From Hyphomicrobiales bacterium (GTDB taxonomy: Bacteria; Pseudomonadota; Alphaproteobacteria; Rhizobiales; Beijerinckiaceae), in contig SEEM01000025.1 of the NCBI GenBank assembly GCA_004144595.1, positions 1-45,352 on the forward strand: 45,352 nucleotides of DNA, read 5' to 3'. Both the position numbers and the translations under genes were made by a program. A model generated the notes under the pieces. The model did not search any database. It saw only the letters and a list, made by a program, of their open reading frames with translations, and was not told where the DNA came from. This document shows positions 7,698-18,784 of this stretch, in pieces; position 1 is the first letter of the stretch, and every line of letters begins with the position of its first letter.

Positions 7698-9299
7698 ATG
7701 CCGATCTTCCACCGCCTGAAGCATGCGCTCGTCATCTTCGTCGCGCTGGTCGCGGCCTCGATCGCGTCGATCGCGCAGACGGCCGACGAGGCCTTCACGC
7801 GGTTGGCGGCGGACAGCTATTCCGACACGTCCCGCGCCGTCGAAATTCTCGTGTTGACGGCTCATCCGAATGCCACGCTGATCATCGAGGCGTTGAATGA
7901 CGGCCGGCTGCTGGCGGGCCCGGGCGGTATCGCCGTGAAGACGGCCGCCGGCGGTTTCATCGATGCGCGCACGGGGCAGGCACTGCCCGCAGCCCCGGCA
8001 GACGTCAAGCCGGTTCGCCTCAACAACGCCGTCCGTCGTGCGGTCCAGGCCGCGCTCGGCGGCCTCGGCCTGCTCAATCCGGAGCCAACGAAACGGACGG
8101 CCGCGGCCGAGGCGGTGTTCAAGTCCCGCGATGCCGGTCTGCTGCCGGTCGTCGAGGCCGCGATCGGCAAGGAAGCCAATCCCCGCGCGCTCGCCGCCTT
8201 GCGCCAGGCCCAGGCCGCGATCCTGATCGCCAAGCCGGATGCCCAGCCGCTCGATCGGCTCGCTGCCATCGAAGTGCTGCACGAGCGCGGGGATCAGGAT
8301 GCGCTCGCCACGCTGCGCGCCTTGCCGGGTGACGCGACGCCGGCGCTCAAGGAAGCGCAGGCCAAGGCGATCACAGCGATCGAGGGCCGGCTCAAGCTCT
8401 GGGCCGTCGCGCAGAACCTCTGGTACGGGCTTTCGCTCGGCTCAGTCCTGCTGCTCGCCGCCATCGGCCTCGCCATCACCTTCGGCGTGATGGGCGTCAT
8501 CAACATGGCCCATGGCGAGATGGTCATGCTTGGCGCCTACACCACCTTCGTGGTGCAGGAGCTGATCCGCTCCAACGCGCCCTGGCTGTTCGACTGGTCG
8601 CTGGCGATAGCATTGCCGGCCGCCTTCATCGTCGCCGGAGCGGTCGGTATCGCCATCGAGCGCGGCGTCATCCGCTTTCTTTATGGCCGCCCGCTGGAGA
8701 CGCTGCTTGCGACCTGGGGCATAAGCCTGATCCTGCAGCAGGCGGTCCGTACCGCCTTCGGCCCGACCAATCGCGAGGTCGGCGCGCCCTCCTTCATGTC
8801 AGGCGCCTTCGAGCTCGGCGGCCTTGCGATCACCTATAACCGGCTCTGGATCATCGTCTTCGCGGCACTGGTCTTTGCCGCGCTGCTCGCCATCCTGAAG
8901 TTGACGCCGATGGGCCTGCAGATGCGCGCCGTCACCCAGAACCGACGCATGGCCTCGGCCATGGGCATCCGCACCGGCCGCATCGATGCGCTGACCTTCG
9001 GGCTGGGCTCGGGCGTCGCGGGGCTGGCCGGTGTCGCGCTCTCGCAGATCGACAATGTCAGCCCCAATCTCGGCCAGAGCTACATCATCGATAGCTTCAT
9101 GGTCGTGGTCTTCGGCGGCGTCGGCAATCTCTGGGGCACGCTGGTCGGCGCCATGACGCTCGGTGTCGCCAACAAGCTGCTCGAACCCTATGCCGGCGCC
9201 GTGCTCGGCAAGATAGCACTGCTAGTCTGCATCATCCTCTTCATCCAGAAGCGCCCCCGCGGTTTGTTCGCGCTCAAGGGCCGGGCGGTGGAAGCATGA
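7698..9299 (+). CDS. urtB: Urea ABC transporter, permease UrtB
   Basis: UrtB is one of two membrane subunits of the urea importer. The 533-residue protein has a signal-like first segment, then about 220 residues of Ala-rich helical repeat-like sequence predicted outside the membrane, and a LivH-type permease domain (from about residue 240) with many hydrophobic spans and the motifs GVINMAHGEMVMLGAY and VFGGVGNLWGTLVGA. The long N-terminal extension is a normal feature of UrtB compared with LivH. Its stop overlaps the urtC start by four bases (ATGA), so the two permeases are translated together. Confidence 0.95.
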   Translation: MPIFHRLKHALVIFVALVAASIASIAQTADEAFTRLAADSYSDTSRAVEILVLTAHPNATLIIEALNDGRLLAGPGGIAVKTAAGGFIDARTGQALPAAPADVKPVRLNNAVRRAVQAALGGLGLLNPEPTKRTAAAEAVFKSRDAGLLPVVEAAIGKEANPRALAALRQAQAAILIAKPDAQPLDRLAAIEVLHERGDQDALATLRALPGDATPALKEAQAKAITAIEGRLKLWAVAQNLWYGLSLGSVLLLAAIGLAITFGVMGVINMAHGEMVMLGAYTTFVVQELIRSNAPWLFDWSLAIALPAAFIVAGAVGIAIERGVIRFLYGRPLETLLATWGISLILQQAVRTAFGPTNREVGAPSFMSGAFELGGLAITYNRLWIIVFAALVFAALLAILKLTPMGLQMRAVTQNRRMASAMGIRTGRIDALTFGLGSGVAGLAGVALSQIDNVSPNLGQSYIIDSFMVVVFGGVGNLWGTLVGAMTLGVANKLLEPYAGAVLGKIALLVCIILFIQKRPRGLFALKGRAVEA

Positions 9300-10435
9300 T
9301 CACCCGCTTTCTCCTCCAGAACATGGACAGGCGCGGCGGCATTTTCCTCGCGATCCTGCTCGGCCTGGCCGTTCTGGTGCCGCTCTCCAATCTGCTGCTG
9401 CCGGTGGGCTCGGCCCTGCATGTCCCGACCTCGACCATGTCGCTCTGGGGCAAATATCTCTGCTACGCGCTGCTGGCGGTCTCGCTCGATCTCGTCTGGG
9501 GCTATTGCGGCATCCTGAGCCTTGGGCACGGCGCCTTTTTCGCGCTCGGCGGCTACGCCATGGGCCTCTACCTGATGCGCCAGATCGGCTCGCGCGGCGT
9601 CTACGGCAATCCGATCCTGCCCGATTTCATGGTCTTCCTGAACTGGCAGGAACTGCCCTGGTACTGGTGGGGCTTTTCCTCCTTTCCCTTCGCCATGCTG
9701 ATGGTCCTGGCCGTGCCCGGCCTGCTCGCCTTCGTCTTCGGATGGTTTGCCTTTCGCTCGCGCGTCACCGGCGTCTATCTCTCGATCATCACGCAGGCGC
9801 TGACCTATGCGCTGCTGCTGGCCTTCTTCCGCAACGACATGGGCTTCGGCGGTAACAATGGCCTGACCGATTTCAAGGATATTCTCGGCTTCAACGTCCA
9901 GGCGCAGACGACGCGTGCCGCTCTGTTTTCCATGACCTGCGTGATGCTGGCGGTAGGCTTCCTGATCGCGCGCGGCATCGTCGTCTCGAAGCTCGGCAAG
10001 GTCGTGATCGCGATCCGCGACGCGGAGTCCCGCACGCGCTTCCTCGGCTACCGGGTCGACCGCTTCAAGCTCTTCGTCTTCACTGTCTCGGCCTGCATGG
10101 CGGGCGTCGCCGGCGCGCTCTACGTCCCGCAGGTCGGCATCATCAACCCCAGCGAATTCGCCCCGGCCAACTCGATCGAGACGGTGATCTGGGTCGCGGT
10201 CGGCGGGCGTGGCTCGCTGGTCGGCGCGGCGCTCGGCGCAGTCGTGGTCAACTGGGCCAAGACGATGTTCACGTCCGGTTTCATGGCGCCGTACTGGCTC
10301 TTCGCGCTCGGCGGTCTCTTCGTCGTGGTCACGCTCTTCCTGCCCAAGGGCATTTTGGGCACGGCCGAAGCACTCTGGGCGCGCCGCCGCAGGGCCGAAC
10401 CGACGCCGGCCGCCGAGCCGGCCCCGGCGGAGTGA
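9296..10435 (+). CDS. urtC: Urea ABC transporter, permease UrtC
   Basis: UrtC is the second membrane subunit, a LivM-type permease of 379 residues. It shows about ten hydrophobic spans and the family motifs GYCGILSLGHGAFFALGGYA and VGGRGSLVGAALGAVVVNW. The end is a charged, Ala/Pro/Glu-rich cytoplasmic tail (about 20 residues). The ATG overlaps the urtB stop, and urtD begins four bases after its own stop. With UrtB it forms the channel that passes urea received from UrtA into the cytoplasm, where urease from the genes downstream degrades it. Confidence 0.95.
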   Translation: MITRFLLQNMDRRGGIFLAILLGLAVLVPLSNLLLPVGSALHVPTSTMSLWGKYLCYALLAVSLDLVWGYCGILSLGHGAFFALGGYAMGLYLMRQIGSRGVYGNPILPDFMVFLNWQELPWYWWGFSSFPFAMLMVLAVPGLLAFVFGWFAFRSRVTGVYLSIITQALTYALLLAFFRNDMGFGGNNGLTDFKDILGFNVQAQTTRAALFSMTCVMLAVGFLIARGIVVSKLGKVVIAIRDAESRTRFLGYRVDRFKLFVFTVSACMAGVAGALYVPQVGIINPSEFAPANSIETVIWVAVGGRGSLVGAALGAVVVNWAKTMFTSGFMAPYWLFALGGLFVVVTLFLPKGILGTAEALWARRRRAEPTPAAEPAPAE

Positions 10436-10439
10436 AGCG

Positions 10440-11204
<765 letters not shown>

Positions 11205-11208
11205 CCAA

Positions 11209-11904
11209 ATGCTCAATGTCGACGCCATCGACCTGCATTACGGCGCGGCCCAGGCGCTGCGCCGCGTCTCCGTCACGGCCGAGACCGGCAAGGTCACGTG
11301 CGTGATGGGCCGCAACGGCGTTGGCAAGACCTCGCTGATGCGCGCCATCGTCGGCCATCAATCGATCTCCGCCGGGCATATCCGCTTCGACGGGGAGGAC
11401 ATCTCGGCCCTGCGCAGCGAGGATCGCGCCCGGGCCGGCATCGCCTATGTGCCGCAGGGGCGGGAGATCTTCCCGCTGCTGACGGTGAAGGAGAATCTGG
11501 AGACCGGCTTCGCGCCGCTGAAGCGCCGCGAGCGCTTCGTCCCGGATGAACTCTTCGACCTGTTCCCTGTGCTGAAGTCCATGCTGGGCCGGCGCGGTGG
11601 AGACCTCTCGGGTGGCCAGCAGCAGCAACTCGCGATCGCGCGGGCGCTGGTCACCCGGCCCAGGCTGCTCGTGCTGGACGAGCCGACCGAGGGCATCCAG
11701 CCCTCGATCATCAAGGATATCGGCCGCGCCATCGACTATCTCCGCCAGAAGGGCGGCATGGCGATTGTGCTGGTCGAGCAGTATTTCGACTTCGCCCGCG
11801 ATCTAGCCGACACGATGTTCGTGATGGATCGCGGCGAGGTCGTGCTGTCAGGTCCGATGAACGAGCTTGACGGCGCGCAGGTTCAGAGACTGATTCAGGT
11901 CTAG
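11209..11904 (+). CDS. urtE: Urea ABC transporter, ATPase UrtE
   Basis: UrtE is a 231-residue LivF-type ATPase, the second nucleotide-binding subunit. It shows Walker A GRNGVGKTS, the AYVPQGREIFP segment typical of LivF/UrtE, the signature LSGGQQQQ, Walker B LLVLDEPTEGIQPS and the switch histidine position replaced by Gln in VEQYFDFA, which is normal in this branch. It begins four bases after urtD and ends 47 bases before ureD, so the urease genes probably continue on the same transcript. Confidence 0.95.
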   Translation: MLNVDAIDLHYGAAQALRRVSVTAETGKVTCVMGRNGVGKTSLMRAIVGHQSISAGHIRFDGEDISALRSEDRARAGIAYVPQGREIFPLLTVKENLETGFAPLKRRERFVPDELFDLFPVLKSMLGRRGGDLSGGQQQQLAIARALVTRPRLLVLDEPTEGIQPSIIKDIGRAIDYLRQKGGMAIVLVEQYFDFARDLADTMFVMDRGEVVLSGPMNELDGAQVQRLIQV

Positions 11905-11951
11905 ATGAACCTTGCCTCGAGTACCGCGCCTGACGGAAAGCAGCCTTGGCG

Positions 11952-12788
11952 ATGCTGGCCATAACCGATCTCCAGACTCGCGCGCTGGTGCGGATGCAGC
12001 GCGCGCAGGGGCAGGCGAGCGTCTCCTTTCGCTCTCGCGATGGCGGGACCTGCCTCGATAGACTCTTCCAGGAGGGTTGCGCGAAGCTGCGTTTCCCGCG
12101 CCCGCTCGGCAACGACGATCCCCAGGCGATCATCATCAACACCGCGGGCGGCCTGACCGGAGGCGATCGGTTCGGCACCGAAGTCTCCCTCGCTGTCGGC
12201 GCCGCTGCGAGCGTCACCACCCAGGCTTGCGAGCGCATCTATCGGTCCACCGGCGCCGATGCCGTGGTGAACAACCGTCTGCATCTCTCGGCGGGCGCCC
12301 GGCTCGCCTGGCTGCCGCAGGAGACGATCCTGTTCGACGGCGGACGCCTGTCCCGGACGCTCGATGTCGATCTTGCCGATGATGCCGAGCTGGTCGCGGT
12401 CGAGGCCGTGCTGTTCGGCAGGCAGGCGATGGGCGAGAAATTGCGCAGCGGCCATCTGCATGACCGCTGGCGAATCCGGCGCGATGGCCGTCTGGTCTTC
12501 GCGGATGATCTCCGTGTCGAGGGCGATATCGCCGCCCGGCTCGCGCCGCAGCCCGCCATGGCTGGCGGCCGCGCGATGGCGACCGTGCTGTTCTGCGGCG
12601 TGGCACCAGAGCGCTTTCTGGATCGGGCCCGCGCGATCATAGGGCCGGGCGGCGGCGCCAGTGCCTGGAACGGCAAGTTTCTGGCGCGGCTGGTCGAGGA
12701 GACCGGGCTTGCGCTCCGGCGGCGACTGGAGCCGCTGCTCATCCTTCTCCTGGGCGGCCGGTCGCTGCCCAAGGTCTGGCAATTCTAG
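11952..12788 (+). CDS. ureD: Urease accessory protein UreD
   Basis: UreD (UreH) is the scaffold that first binds apo-urease and recruits UreF and UreG for nickel delivery. The 278-residue product carries the family motifs [13 protein letters not shown] near residue 60, [21 protein letters not shown] and a C-terminal R-P-x-P-like stretch. The ATG at 11952 is used; an in-frame TTG at 11946 lies closer to GGAAAG (11936-11941) and would add two residues. It leads the urease operon ureD-A-J-B-C-E-F-G, the usual order in rhizobia-like bacteria. Confidence 0.95.
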   Translation: MLAITDLQTRALVRMQRAQGQASVSFRSRDGGTCLDRLFQEGCAKLRFPRPLGNDDPQAIIINTAGGLTGGDRFGTEVSLAVGAAASVTTQACERIYRSTGADAVVNNRLHLSAGARLAWLPQETILFDGGRLSRTLDVDLADDAELVAVEAVLFGRQAMGEKLRSGHLHDRWRIRRDGRLVFADDLRVEGDIAARLAPQPAMAGGRAMATVLFCGVAPERFLDRARAIIGPGGGASAWNGKFLARLVEETGLALRRRLEPLLILLLGGRSLPKVWQF

Positions 12789-12796
12789 AGGCTTTC

Positions 12797-13099
12797 ATGA
12801 ACCTGACACTGCGCGAGAAGGACAAGCTGCTGATCTCGATGGCTGCCATGGTCGCCCGGCGCCGGCTCGAACGCGGCGTCAAGCTCAACCATCCCGAAGC
12901 CATCGCGCTGATCAGCGATTTCGTCGTCGAGGGCGCGCGTGACGGCCGCAGCGTCGCCGAACTGATGGAGGCGGGCGCTCATGTCGTTACCCGTGCGCAG
13001 GTCATGGAAGGCGTCGCCGAAATGATCCACGATGTGCAGGTCGAAGCCACGTTCCCGGACGGCACCAAGCTCGTCACCGTCCATCAACCCATCCGTTGA
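12797..13099 (+). CDS. ureA: Urease gamma subunit
   Basis: UreA is the 100-residue gamma subunit, a structural part of the (alpha-beta-gamma)3 urease. It has the family start [23 protein letters not shown] and the segments [10 protein letters not shown] and VMEGVAEMI, full length with no anomalies. It begins eight bases after ureD and is followed by the nickel-transport-like gene ureJ rather than directly by ureB. Confidence 0.97.
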   Translation: MNLTLREKDKLLISMAAMVARRRLERGVKLNHPEAIALISDFVVEGARDGRSVAELMEAGAHVVTRAQVMEGVAEMIHDVQVEATFPDGTKLVTVHQPIR

Positions 13100-13130
13100 A
13101 TCTGCCGATCCGCTGAAGCCGGAGACTGTC

Positions 13131-13712
13131 ATGAAGAGATTGTCGATCGCCCTGATCCTGAGCGTTGGTGCCGCGAGCCCGGCCTTCGCCCATCTCAACC
13201 CGGCCGAACACGGCTCTCTTGCCGCCGGCTTTTCACACCCGCTCTTCGGCGCGGACCATATCCTGGCGATGCTCGGCGTCGGCCTTTGGGCCTTCCTCGT
13301 CGGCGGCCGCGCCATCTGGGCCATTCCCACTGCCTTCGTGGTCACGATGATGCTCGGCTTTGCGGCGGCACTCGCCGGCATCGGCCTGCCTTTCGTCGAG
13401 CCGACGATTGCGGCCTCGGTCGTGGTGCTGGGCCTGCTCGCTCTGGTCGCCTTGCAGGTTCCGGTCGCGGCCGGCATGGCCGTCGTCGGCTTCTTCGCGC
13501 TGTTCCACGGTTATGCCCATGGCGCCGAACTCGGCGAGGCGACGAGCCTGTCCTTCATGATCGGCTTTGCGCTGGCGACCGCGCTCTTGCATGCAGCCGG
13601 CCTCTGTATCGGCCTTGCCGGCAATGCGCTGTCGCATCGTGGCCGGATCGCGGCGCGCATCGCCGGCGGCCTGACGGCGCTCGGCGGGCTCTGGCTGGTC
13701 GCGGGAGCGTGA
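13131..13712 (+). CDS. ureJ: HupE/UreJ family nickel permease-like protein
   Basis: This 193-residue membrane protein has a cleavable signal-like N terminus (ending near SPAFAH) and about six hydrophobic spans. The histidine-containing motifs [19 protein letters not shown] and [10 protein letters not shown] are the hallmark of the HupE/UreJ family, in which the histidines are needed for nickel (or cobalt) transport. Within a urease operon it most likely helps load nickel, either by importing it or by passing it from the periplasm. Its position between ureA and ureB is a known arrangement in alphaproteobacteria. The ATG at 13131 follows the sequence CCGGAGA at suitable distance. Confidence 0.92.
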   Translation: MKRLSIALILSVGAASPAFAHLNPAEHGSLAAGFSHPLFGADHILAMLGVGLWAFLVGGRAIWAIPTAFVVTMMLGFAAALAGIGLPFVEPTIAASVVVLGLLALVALQVPVAAGMAVVGFFALFHGYAHGAELGEATSLSFMIGFALATALLHAAGLCIGLAGNALSHRGRIAARIAGGLTALGGLWLVAGA

Positions 13713-13716
13713 TCGC

Positions 13717-14022
13717 ATGGTCCCCGGAGAGGTCTTTCCCGCCGCGGGCGACATCGTCCTCAATGCGGGCGCGCAGCAAGTCACGCTGCTCGTCGCCAAT
13801 ACCGGCGACCGGCCGATCCAGGTCGGCTCGCACTACCACTTCTTCGAGACCAATGACGCGCTCGCTTTCGACCGCGCCGCCGCACGCGGCATGCGGCTCG
13901 ATATCGCCGCCGGCACCGCGGTGCGCTTCGAGCCCGGCCAGCAGCGCGAGATCCGCCTCGTCCCGCTCGGCGGGGCACGCGCCGTCTACGGCTTTCAGCA
14001 AAAGGTGATGGGAACACTCTGA
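13717..14022 (+). CDS. ureB: Urease beta subunit
   Basis: UreB is the 101-residue beta subunit of urease. It carries the typical [16 protein letters not shown] start, [15 protein letters not shown] and the [16 protein letters not shown] segment. Its stop codon overlaps the ureC start by one base (TGATG), so the beta and alpha chains are translationally coupled, as expected for subunits made in equal amounts. Confidence 0.97.
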   Translation: MVPGEVFPAAGDIVLNAGAQQVTLLVANTGDRPIQVGSHYHFFETNDALAFDRAAARGMRLDIAAGTAVRFEPGQQREIRLVPLGGARAVYGFQQKVMGTL

Positions 14023-15734
14023 TGCCGGCCAAGCTCTCCCACGCGGCTTATGCGCAGATGTACGGACCGACGGTCGGCGACCGTGTCCGTCTCGCCGATA
14101 CCGACCTGATCATCGAGGTCGAGAAGGACTGCACCGTCTATGGCGAGGAGGTGAAGTTCGGTGGCGGCAAGGTCATCCGCGACGGCATGGGCCAGAGCCA
14201 GGCAAGCCGCGCCGAGGGTGCGGTCGATACCGTCATCACCAACGCCCTGATCGTCGACCACTGGGGCATCGTCAAGGCGGATGTCGGGCTGAAGGACGGG
14301 CGCATCGTCGCCATCGGCAAGGCCGGCAACCCGGATACCCAGCCCGGTGTCACCATCGTCATCGGCCCCGGAACGGAAGCCATCGCCGGCGAGGGCAAGA
14401 TCCTCACCGCCGGCGGCGTCGATGCCCATATCCACTTCATCTGCCCGCAGCAGATCGACGAGGCGCTGATGTCCGGCGTCACCACCATGCTCGGCGGCGG
14501 CACCGGCCCGGCCCATGGCACGCTGGCCACGACCTGCACGCCCGGCCCTTGGCATCTCGGCCGGATGATCCAGTCCTTCGATGCGGTGCCGATCAATCTC
14601 GGCCTCTCCGGCAAGGGCAATGCCTCGAAGCCGGCGGCGCTGATCGAGATGATCGAGGGCGGCGCCTGCGCGCTGAAGCTGCATGAGGACTGGGGCACGA
14701 CCCCGGCCGCGATCGACAACTGCCTCAGCGTCGCCGACGATCACGACGTCCAGGTGATGATCCACACGGACACGTTGAACGAAAGCGGCTTCGTCGAGGA
14801 CACGGTCGCGGCTTTCAGGAACCGTACGATCCATGCCTTCCACACGGAAGGTGCTGGCGGAGGGCATGCGCCCGATATCATCAAGATCTGCGGGTTGCCG
14901 AACGTCATCCCGTCCTCGACCAACCCGACGCGGCCTTACACGAAGAACACCATCGCCGAGCATCTGGACATGCTCATGGTCTGCCATCACCTGTCGCCCT
15001 CGATCCCGGAGGACATCGCCTTCGCCGAGAGCCGTATCCGCAAGGAGACGATCGCGGCCGAGGACATCCTGCACGATATCGGCGCCTTCTCGATCATCTC
15101 CTCCGACAGCCAGGCGATGGGGCGGGTCGGTGAGGTGCTGATCCGGACCTGGCAGACCGCGCATAAGATGAAGGTCCAGCGCGGGCGCCTGCCCGGGGAG
15201 AGCGGCGAGAACGACAATTTGCGCGTGCGCCGCTACATTGCCAAATACACGATCAACCCGGCGATCGCGCAGGGACTGTCGAAGCATGTCGGCTCGGTCG
15301 AGGTCGGCAAGCGCGCCGATCTCGTGCTCTGGAACCCGGCCTTTTTCGGCGTTAAGCCGGAGATGGTGCTGGTCGGCGGCATGATCGCGGCAGCGCCGAT
15401 GGGCGACCCCAACGCCTCGATCCCGACGCCGCAGCCGATGCATTACCGGCCGATGTTCGGCACCATGGGCCGCGCGCCGGCGATGTCCTCCGTCACCTTC
15501 GTCAGCAGGGCTGCGATCGAGGGCGGCCTGCAGGAGCGGCTCGGCGTCGCCAAGGGCATGGTCGCGGTCGAGAACACGCGCGGCGGCATCTCCAAGGCCT
15601 CGATGGTCCTGAACGACGCCACCCCGCATATGGAGGTCGATCCCGAGACCTACGAGGTCCGCGCCGATGGCGAACTCCTGACCTGCGAACCCGCGACCGT
15701 TCTGCCGATGGCGCAGCGCTATTTCCTGTTCTGA
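14022..15734 (+). CDS. ureC: Urease alpha subunit (catalytic)
   Basis: UreC is the catalytic chain that hydrolyses urea to ammonia and carbamate at a two-nickel centre. At 570 residues it is full length. Nickel ligands His136 and His138 lie in DAHIHF; the carbamylated bridging Lys219 is in LKLHEDWG; further His ligands are in MIHTDT and [13 protein letters not shown]; the flap histidine is in MVCHHL; and the aspartate ligand is in SSDSQAMGR. All residues are shifted by two from Klebsiella numbering. No truncation or substitution of key residues is seen, so the enzyme should be active once loaded by UreDEFG. Confidence 0.98.
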   Translation: MPAKLSHAAYAQMYGPTVGDRVRLADTDLIIEVEKDCTVYGEEVKFGGGKVIRDGMGQSQASRAEGAVDTVITNALIVDHWGIVKADVGLKDGRIVAIGKAGNPDTQPGVTIVIGPGTEAIAGEGKILTAGGVDAHIHFICPQQIDEALMSGVTTMLGGGTGPAHGTLATTCTPGPWHLGRMIQSFDAVPINLGLSGKGNASKPAALIEMIEGGACALKLHEDWGTTPAAIDNCLSVADDHDVQVMIHTDTLNESGFVEDTVAAFRNRTIHAFHTEGAGGGHAPDIIKICGLPNVIPSSTNPTRPYTKNTIAEHLDMLMVCHHLSPSIPEDIAFAESRIRKETIAAEDILHDIGAFSIISSDSQAMGRVGEVLIRTWQTAHKMKVQRGRLPGESGENDNLRVRRYIAKYTINPAIAQGLSKHVGSVEVGKRADLVLWNPAFFGVKPEMVLVGGMIAAAPMGDPNASIPTPQPMHYRPMFGTMGRAPAMSSVTFVSRAAIEGGLQERLGVAKGMVAVENTRGGISKASMVLNDATPHMEVDPETYEVRADGELLTCEPATVLPMAQRYFLF

Positions 15735-15747
15735 TCCGAGGCCCGCG

Positions 15748-16239
15748 ATGCTCCGCGCCATTTCCCATAGCCACGGCGGTGGCGAGCCCGCCGGCACGAT
15801 CCGGCTCGATCATGCCGCTCGCCACCTGCGCCGCAAGCTCGTCACCACGGATCAGGGCGAGGAGATCATGGTCGACCTGCCCGAGCCGGTGCTCTTCGCC
15901 GACGGCGACCGGCTCGTGCTGGACGACGGCCGCAATGTCGCGATCGTGGCGGCGGAGGAGGAACTCTATGAGGTCCTTCCAGGCACATGTCCGTTGCGCC
16001 ATCTCGCATGGCATCTCGGCAACCGTCACCTGCCGGCGCAGATCGACGAAACCCGCATCCTGATCCGGCGCGATCACGTCATCCGGGCGATGCTCGAAGG
16101 GCTCGGCGCGTCTGTTCGTGAGGTTGTGGCACGCTTTCAGCCGGTCCACGGCGCCTATCACGCGCCGGCGCATGATCACAGCCACGCCCATCATCACGAC
16201 CATGGCCATGGGCACGGCCATCATCACCATCATGACTGA
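15748..16239 (+). CDS. ureE: Urease accessory protein UreE, nickel chaperone
   Basis: UreE is a 163-residue nickel-binding chaperone that supplies metal to UreG. The N-terminal two-thirds match the UreE peptide- and metal-binding domains (segment AWHLGNRHLPAQID around residue 90). The last 30 residues contain 16 histidines, a strongly His-rich tail able to store several nickel ions. The tail-coding DNA also contains the start codon of ureF, so the two genes overlap by eight bases. Such His-rich tails vary in length between species; this one is long. Confidence 0.96.
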   Translation: MLRAISHSHGGGEPAGTIRLDHAARHLRRKLVTTDQGEEIMVDLPEPVLFADGDRLVLDDGRNVAIVAAEEELYEVLPGTCPLRHLAWHLGNRHLPAQIDETRILIRRDHVIRAMLEGLGASVREVVARFQPVHGAYHAPAHDHSHAHHHDHGHGHGHHHHHD

Positions 16240-16891
16240 CGCGGCCACGCTCGCCCGCCTGATGACATGGCTCTCTCCGGCCTTCCCGGTCGGGTCCTTC
16301 GCCTATAGCCACGGGCTGGAGCGGGCGATCCATGACGGGTTGATCCGTGACCGCAAGAGCCTGCGCGAATGGCTGGAGACGCTGCTGGAGCGCGGCTCCG
16401 CCTGGAACGATGCCGTCCTGCTGGCAGAGGCTTGGCGCAACATTGCCGCCGGCTCAGGCATCGACGAAGTCGCCGAACTCGCCGCAGCGATGGCGGGCTC
16501 GCGCGAGCGCCACATGGAGACGACCCTGCAAGGCGGGGCCTTCGTCGATGCGATCACCGCCTGGAGCGGCGAGATCGCCGGGGAAGAGGGCGCGATCGCC
16601 TACCCCGTGGCCGTCGGCGCGGCCGCGGCCCGCCACCGCGTTGCGCTGGAGGATACGCTCATCGCCTATCTCCACGCCTTCGCCTCGAACCTCGTCCAGG
16701 CCTGCGTGCGGCTGGTGCCGCTCGGCCAGCGCGATGGGGTGGCGACGCTTGCCGCGCTGGAGCCGATCGTCCTGCGCACAGCCCAACGTGCCGCCGGCTC
16801 CACGCTGGACGATCTCGGCGCCTGCACGATCCGCGCCGACATCCTCTCGATGAACCACGAAACGCAGTATTCAAGGGTCTTTCGCTCGTGA
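16232..16891 (+). CDS. ureF: Urease accessory protein UreF
   Basis: UreF is a 219-residue all-helical accessory protein that binds UreD and acts on the UreG GTPase during nickel insertion. The typical [20 protein letters not shown] start and the C-terminal [15 protein letters not shown] are intact. The ATG at 16232 lies within the end of ureE (8-base overlap), and the stop overlaps the GTG start of ureG, so translation of E, F and G is coupled. Confidence 0.96.
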   Translation: MTDAATLARLMTWLSPAFPVGSFAYSHGLERAIHDGLIRDRKSLREWLETLLERGSAWNDAVLLAEAWRNIAAGSGIDEVAELAAAMAGSRERHMETTLQGGAFVDAITAWSGEIAGEEGAIAYPVAVGAAAARHRVALEDTLIAYLHAFASNLVQACVRLVPLGQRDGVATLAALEPIVLRTAQRAAGSTLDDLGACTIRADILSMNHETQYSRVFRS

Positions 16892-17508
16892 AATCCACCA
16901 ATGGCCCGCTCCGGGTCGGCATCGGCGGCCCGGTCGGCGTCGGCAAGACCACGCTCACCGAGAAGCTCTGCAAGGCGATGCGGGACCGCTACTCCGTCGC
17001 CGTCGTCACCAACGACATCTTCACCAAGGAGGACGAACTGATCCTCAACCGGCTGCAGGCGCTGCCGGAGGAGCGTATCATCGGCGTCGAGACCGGCGGC
17101 TGCCCGCATACCGCGATCCGCGAGGATGCCTCGATCAATCTCGCAGCCATCGCGGAAATGCGCCGCCGCTTCCCTGATCTCGACATGGTCTTCATCGAAT
17201 CGGGCGGGGACAATCTCGCCGCGACCTTCTCGCCCGATCTCGCCGACATCACGCTCTATGTGATCGACGTCGCCGGCGGCGAGAAGATCCCGCGCAAGGG
17301 CGGGCCGGGGATCACGCGCTCGGACCTGCTGATCATCAACAAGATCGACCTCGCGCCCTATGTCGGGGCCAATCTCGACGTGATGCGTTCTGATACGGAA
17401 AAGCAGCGCGCCGGCCGGCCCTTCGTCTTCACCGATCTGAACCGGCTCACGGGAGTGGAAGAGATCGTCGCCTTCATCGAGAAGAACGGCGGCCTTGCCG
17501 CCGCGTAG
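16888..17508 (+). CDS. ureG: Urease accessory protein UreG, GTPase
   Basis: UreG is the 206-residue SIMIBI-class GTPase that powers nickel insertion into urease. The P-loop is [10 protein letters not shown] (residues about 11-20), the nickel-binding Cys-Pro-His motif is in [13 protein letters not shown], and the guanine-specificity motif is INKIDL. There is no in-frame ATG near the start; the GTG at 16888 overlaps the ureF stop (GTGA). UreG closes the urease operon; the next gene is on the opposite strand only 12 bases away. A 6-bp GC hairpin (17488-17502) lies in the last codons. Confidence 0.97.
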   Translation: MKSTNGPLRVGIGGPVGVGKTTLTEKLCKAMRDRYSVAVVTNDIFTKEDELILNRLQALPEERIIGVETGGCPHTAIREDASINLAAIAEMRRRFPDLDMVFIESGGDNLAATFSPDLADITLYVIDVAGGEKIPRKGGPGITRSDLLIINKIDLAPYVGANLDVMRSDTEKQRAGRPFVFTDLNRLTGVEEIVAFIEKNGGLAAA

Positions 17509-17520
17509 GGCGGTCTCGGC

Positions 17521-17784
17521 TTATTTGAGCTGGCTGTCCTTGCTGCCACGCCGGTTGTAGCCGGATTGCGCCGCCGAGCGATCATGGCCGGACTGGCAGG
17601 CGATACAGAGACGGGCGCCGGGCATAGCGAGCCGTCGCGCCTCCGGAATTTCCTCGCCGCATTCCTGGCAGTGAATTTCGCCGGGGCCGGCTGGCAGCCG
17701 CGATCGCGCGAGCCGGACCGCGTCCGAGATCGAGCCGTCGATCTGATCCTGAACCGCTCCGTCCGGAGCCCATCCGCTCGCCAT
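17521..17784 (-). CDS. DksA/TraR-type zinc-finger protein
   Basis: This is an 87-residue protein with a C4 zinc finger of the DksA/TraR type: Cys39-x2-Cys42, 17 residues, then Cys60-x2-Cys63. The finger matches the short YbiI-like members of the family, which lack the long coiled coil of true DksA. Members of this group are thought to bind RNA polymerase or to be small zinc proteins; the exact role is unknown. The minus-strand ATG at 17784 has GGAGG at proper distance. It is convergent with ureG and lies downstream of the EamA transporter gene on the same strand. Confidence 0.8.
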   Translation of the reverse strand: MASGWAPDGAVQDQIDGSISDAVRLARSRLPAGPGEIHCQECGEEIPEARRLAMPGARLCIACQSGHDRSAAQSGYNRRGSKDSQLK

Positions 17785-17843
17785 GAGGCAACCTCCGTTC
17801 CCCAGAAGATGGCCTTGGGTTGAACGGATTCCAAGGGCCTCCG

Positions 17844-18710
17844 TCAGGCGAAGCGTTTCGCTCCGGCGACGCAGAGCACGACCACTGCGGTCGCGGCGAT
17901 CATCGTCCAGGCGACCGGTTCGCCGAGCAGACAGCCTGCCAGGGTCAGCCCGAAGAACGGCTGCAGGAGCTGGAGTTGGCCGACGCTGGCGATGCCGCCG
18001 AGCGCCAGACCGCGATACCAGAACACGAAGCCGACCAGCATGCTGAAGACGGAGACATAAGCGAGGCCGATCCAGGCCGGCGTCCCGATGCCTTGCAAGG
18101 TCGGCGGCCAGAACAGCAAGGCGATCACGGCCATCGCCGGCAGCGACAGCAGGAGTGCCCAGGAGATCACCTGCCAGCCGCCGAGCCGGCGCGACAGCGT
18201 CGCGCCTTCGGCATAGCCGAGCCCGCAGAGCAGGACGGCAGCGACCATCAGCAGGTCTCCTGTCAGCGAGCCGCTGTCGCTGTTGGCAAGCGCGAAGCCC
18301 GCGACGGTGGCGCTGCCGATCCCGGAGAACAGCCAGAACACCGGCTTCGGCCGCTCGCCGCCGCGCAGCACCCCGAACAGTGCCGTCGCAAGCGGCAGCA
18401 GGCCGATGAAGACGATCGAGCGGGCCGAGGGGATATGCTGCAAGGCGAGCGCCGTCAGCAGCGGGAAGCCGAGCACGACGCCGAGCGCGACGATCGCGAG
18501 CGGGCGGATATCCGCGCGGCTCGGCCATTGCTGGCGCAGCAGCATGAGACAGGCGGCACCCAGCAGTGCCGCGATGGCAGCGCGGGCGCCGGTCAGGAAC
18601 AGCGGTGAGAAACCGGCCACTGCGACGCGCGTCGCCGGCAGCGAGCCGCTGAAGATCAGCACGCCGATGAGCCCGCTGCCCCAGCCCTTGCCGCCCCAAT
18701 CCCTTATCAT
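17844..18710 (-). CDS. EamA/DMT-family transporter
   Basis: This 288-residue inner-membrane protein has two EamA repeats with about ten hydrophobic helices. Typical features are an N-terminal small-residue helix, an R-A-A helix after the first loop, and a second repeat starting at the middle glycine-rich segment. DMT proteins usually export small metabolites or amino acids; the substrate is not visible. The gene is divergent from a MocR-type regulator with only 81 bases between them, the classical arrangement in which the regulator controls the exporter. Confidence 0.87.
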   Translation of the reverse strand: MIRDWGGKGWGSGLIGVLIFSGSLPATRVAVAGFSPLFLTGARAAIAALLGAACLMLLRQQWPSRADIRPLAIVALGVVLGFPLLTALALQHIPSARSIVFIGLLPLATALFGVLRGGERPKPVFWLFSGIGSATVAGFALANSDSGSLTGDLLMVAAVLLCGLGYAEGATLSRRLGGWQVISWALLLSLPAMAVIALLFWPPTLQGIGTPAWIGLAYVSVFSMLVGFVFWYRGLALGGIASVGQLQLLQPFFGLTLAGCLLGEPVAWTMIAATAVVVLCVAGAKRFA

Positions 18711-18784
18711 GCGCGTCCGTCCTGAAGCTTCATCGGAAGCCGTGCTCTAGGCATCTACGCGAGACGGGACCAGCGACAGACCGA

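Noticed and set aside
12785..15797. Long minus-strand open frames across ureA to ureE
   Set aside because: They are shadows of conserved urease genes; the translation is Arg/Asp/Ala-rich and shows no family motif.
16141..16236. Repetitive CAT/GGC tract as a tandem repeat or CRISPR-like array
   Set aside because: It simply encodes the histidine-rich tail of UreE and has no regular spacers.
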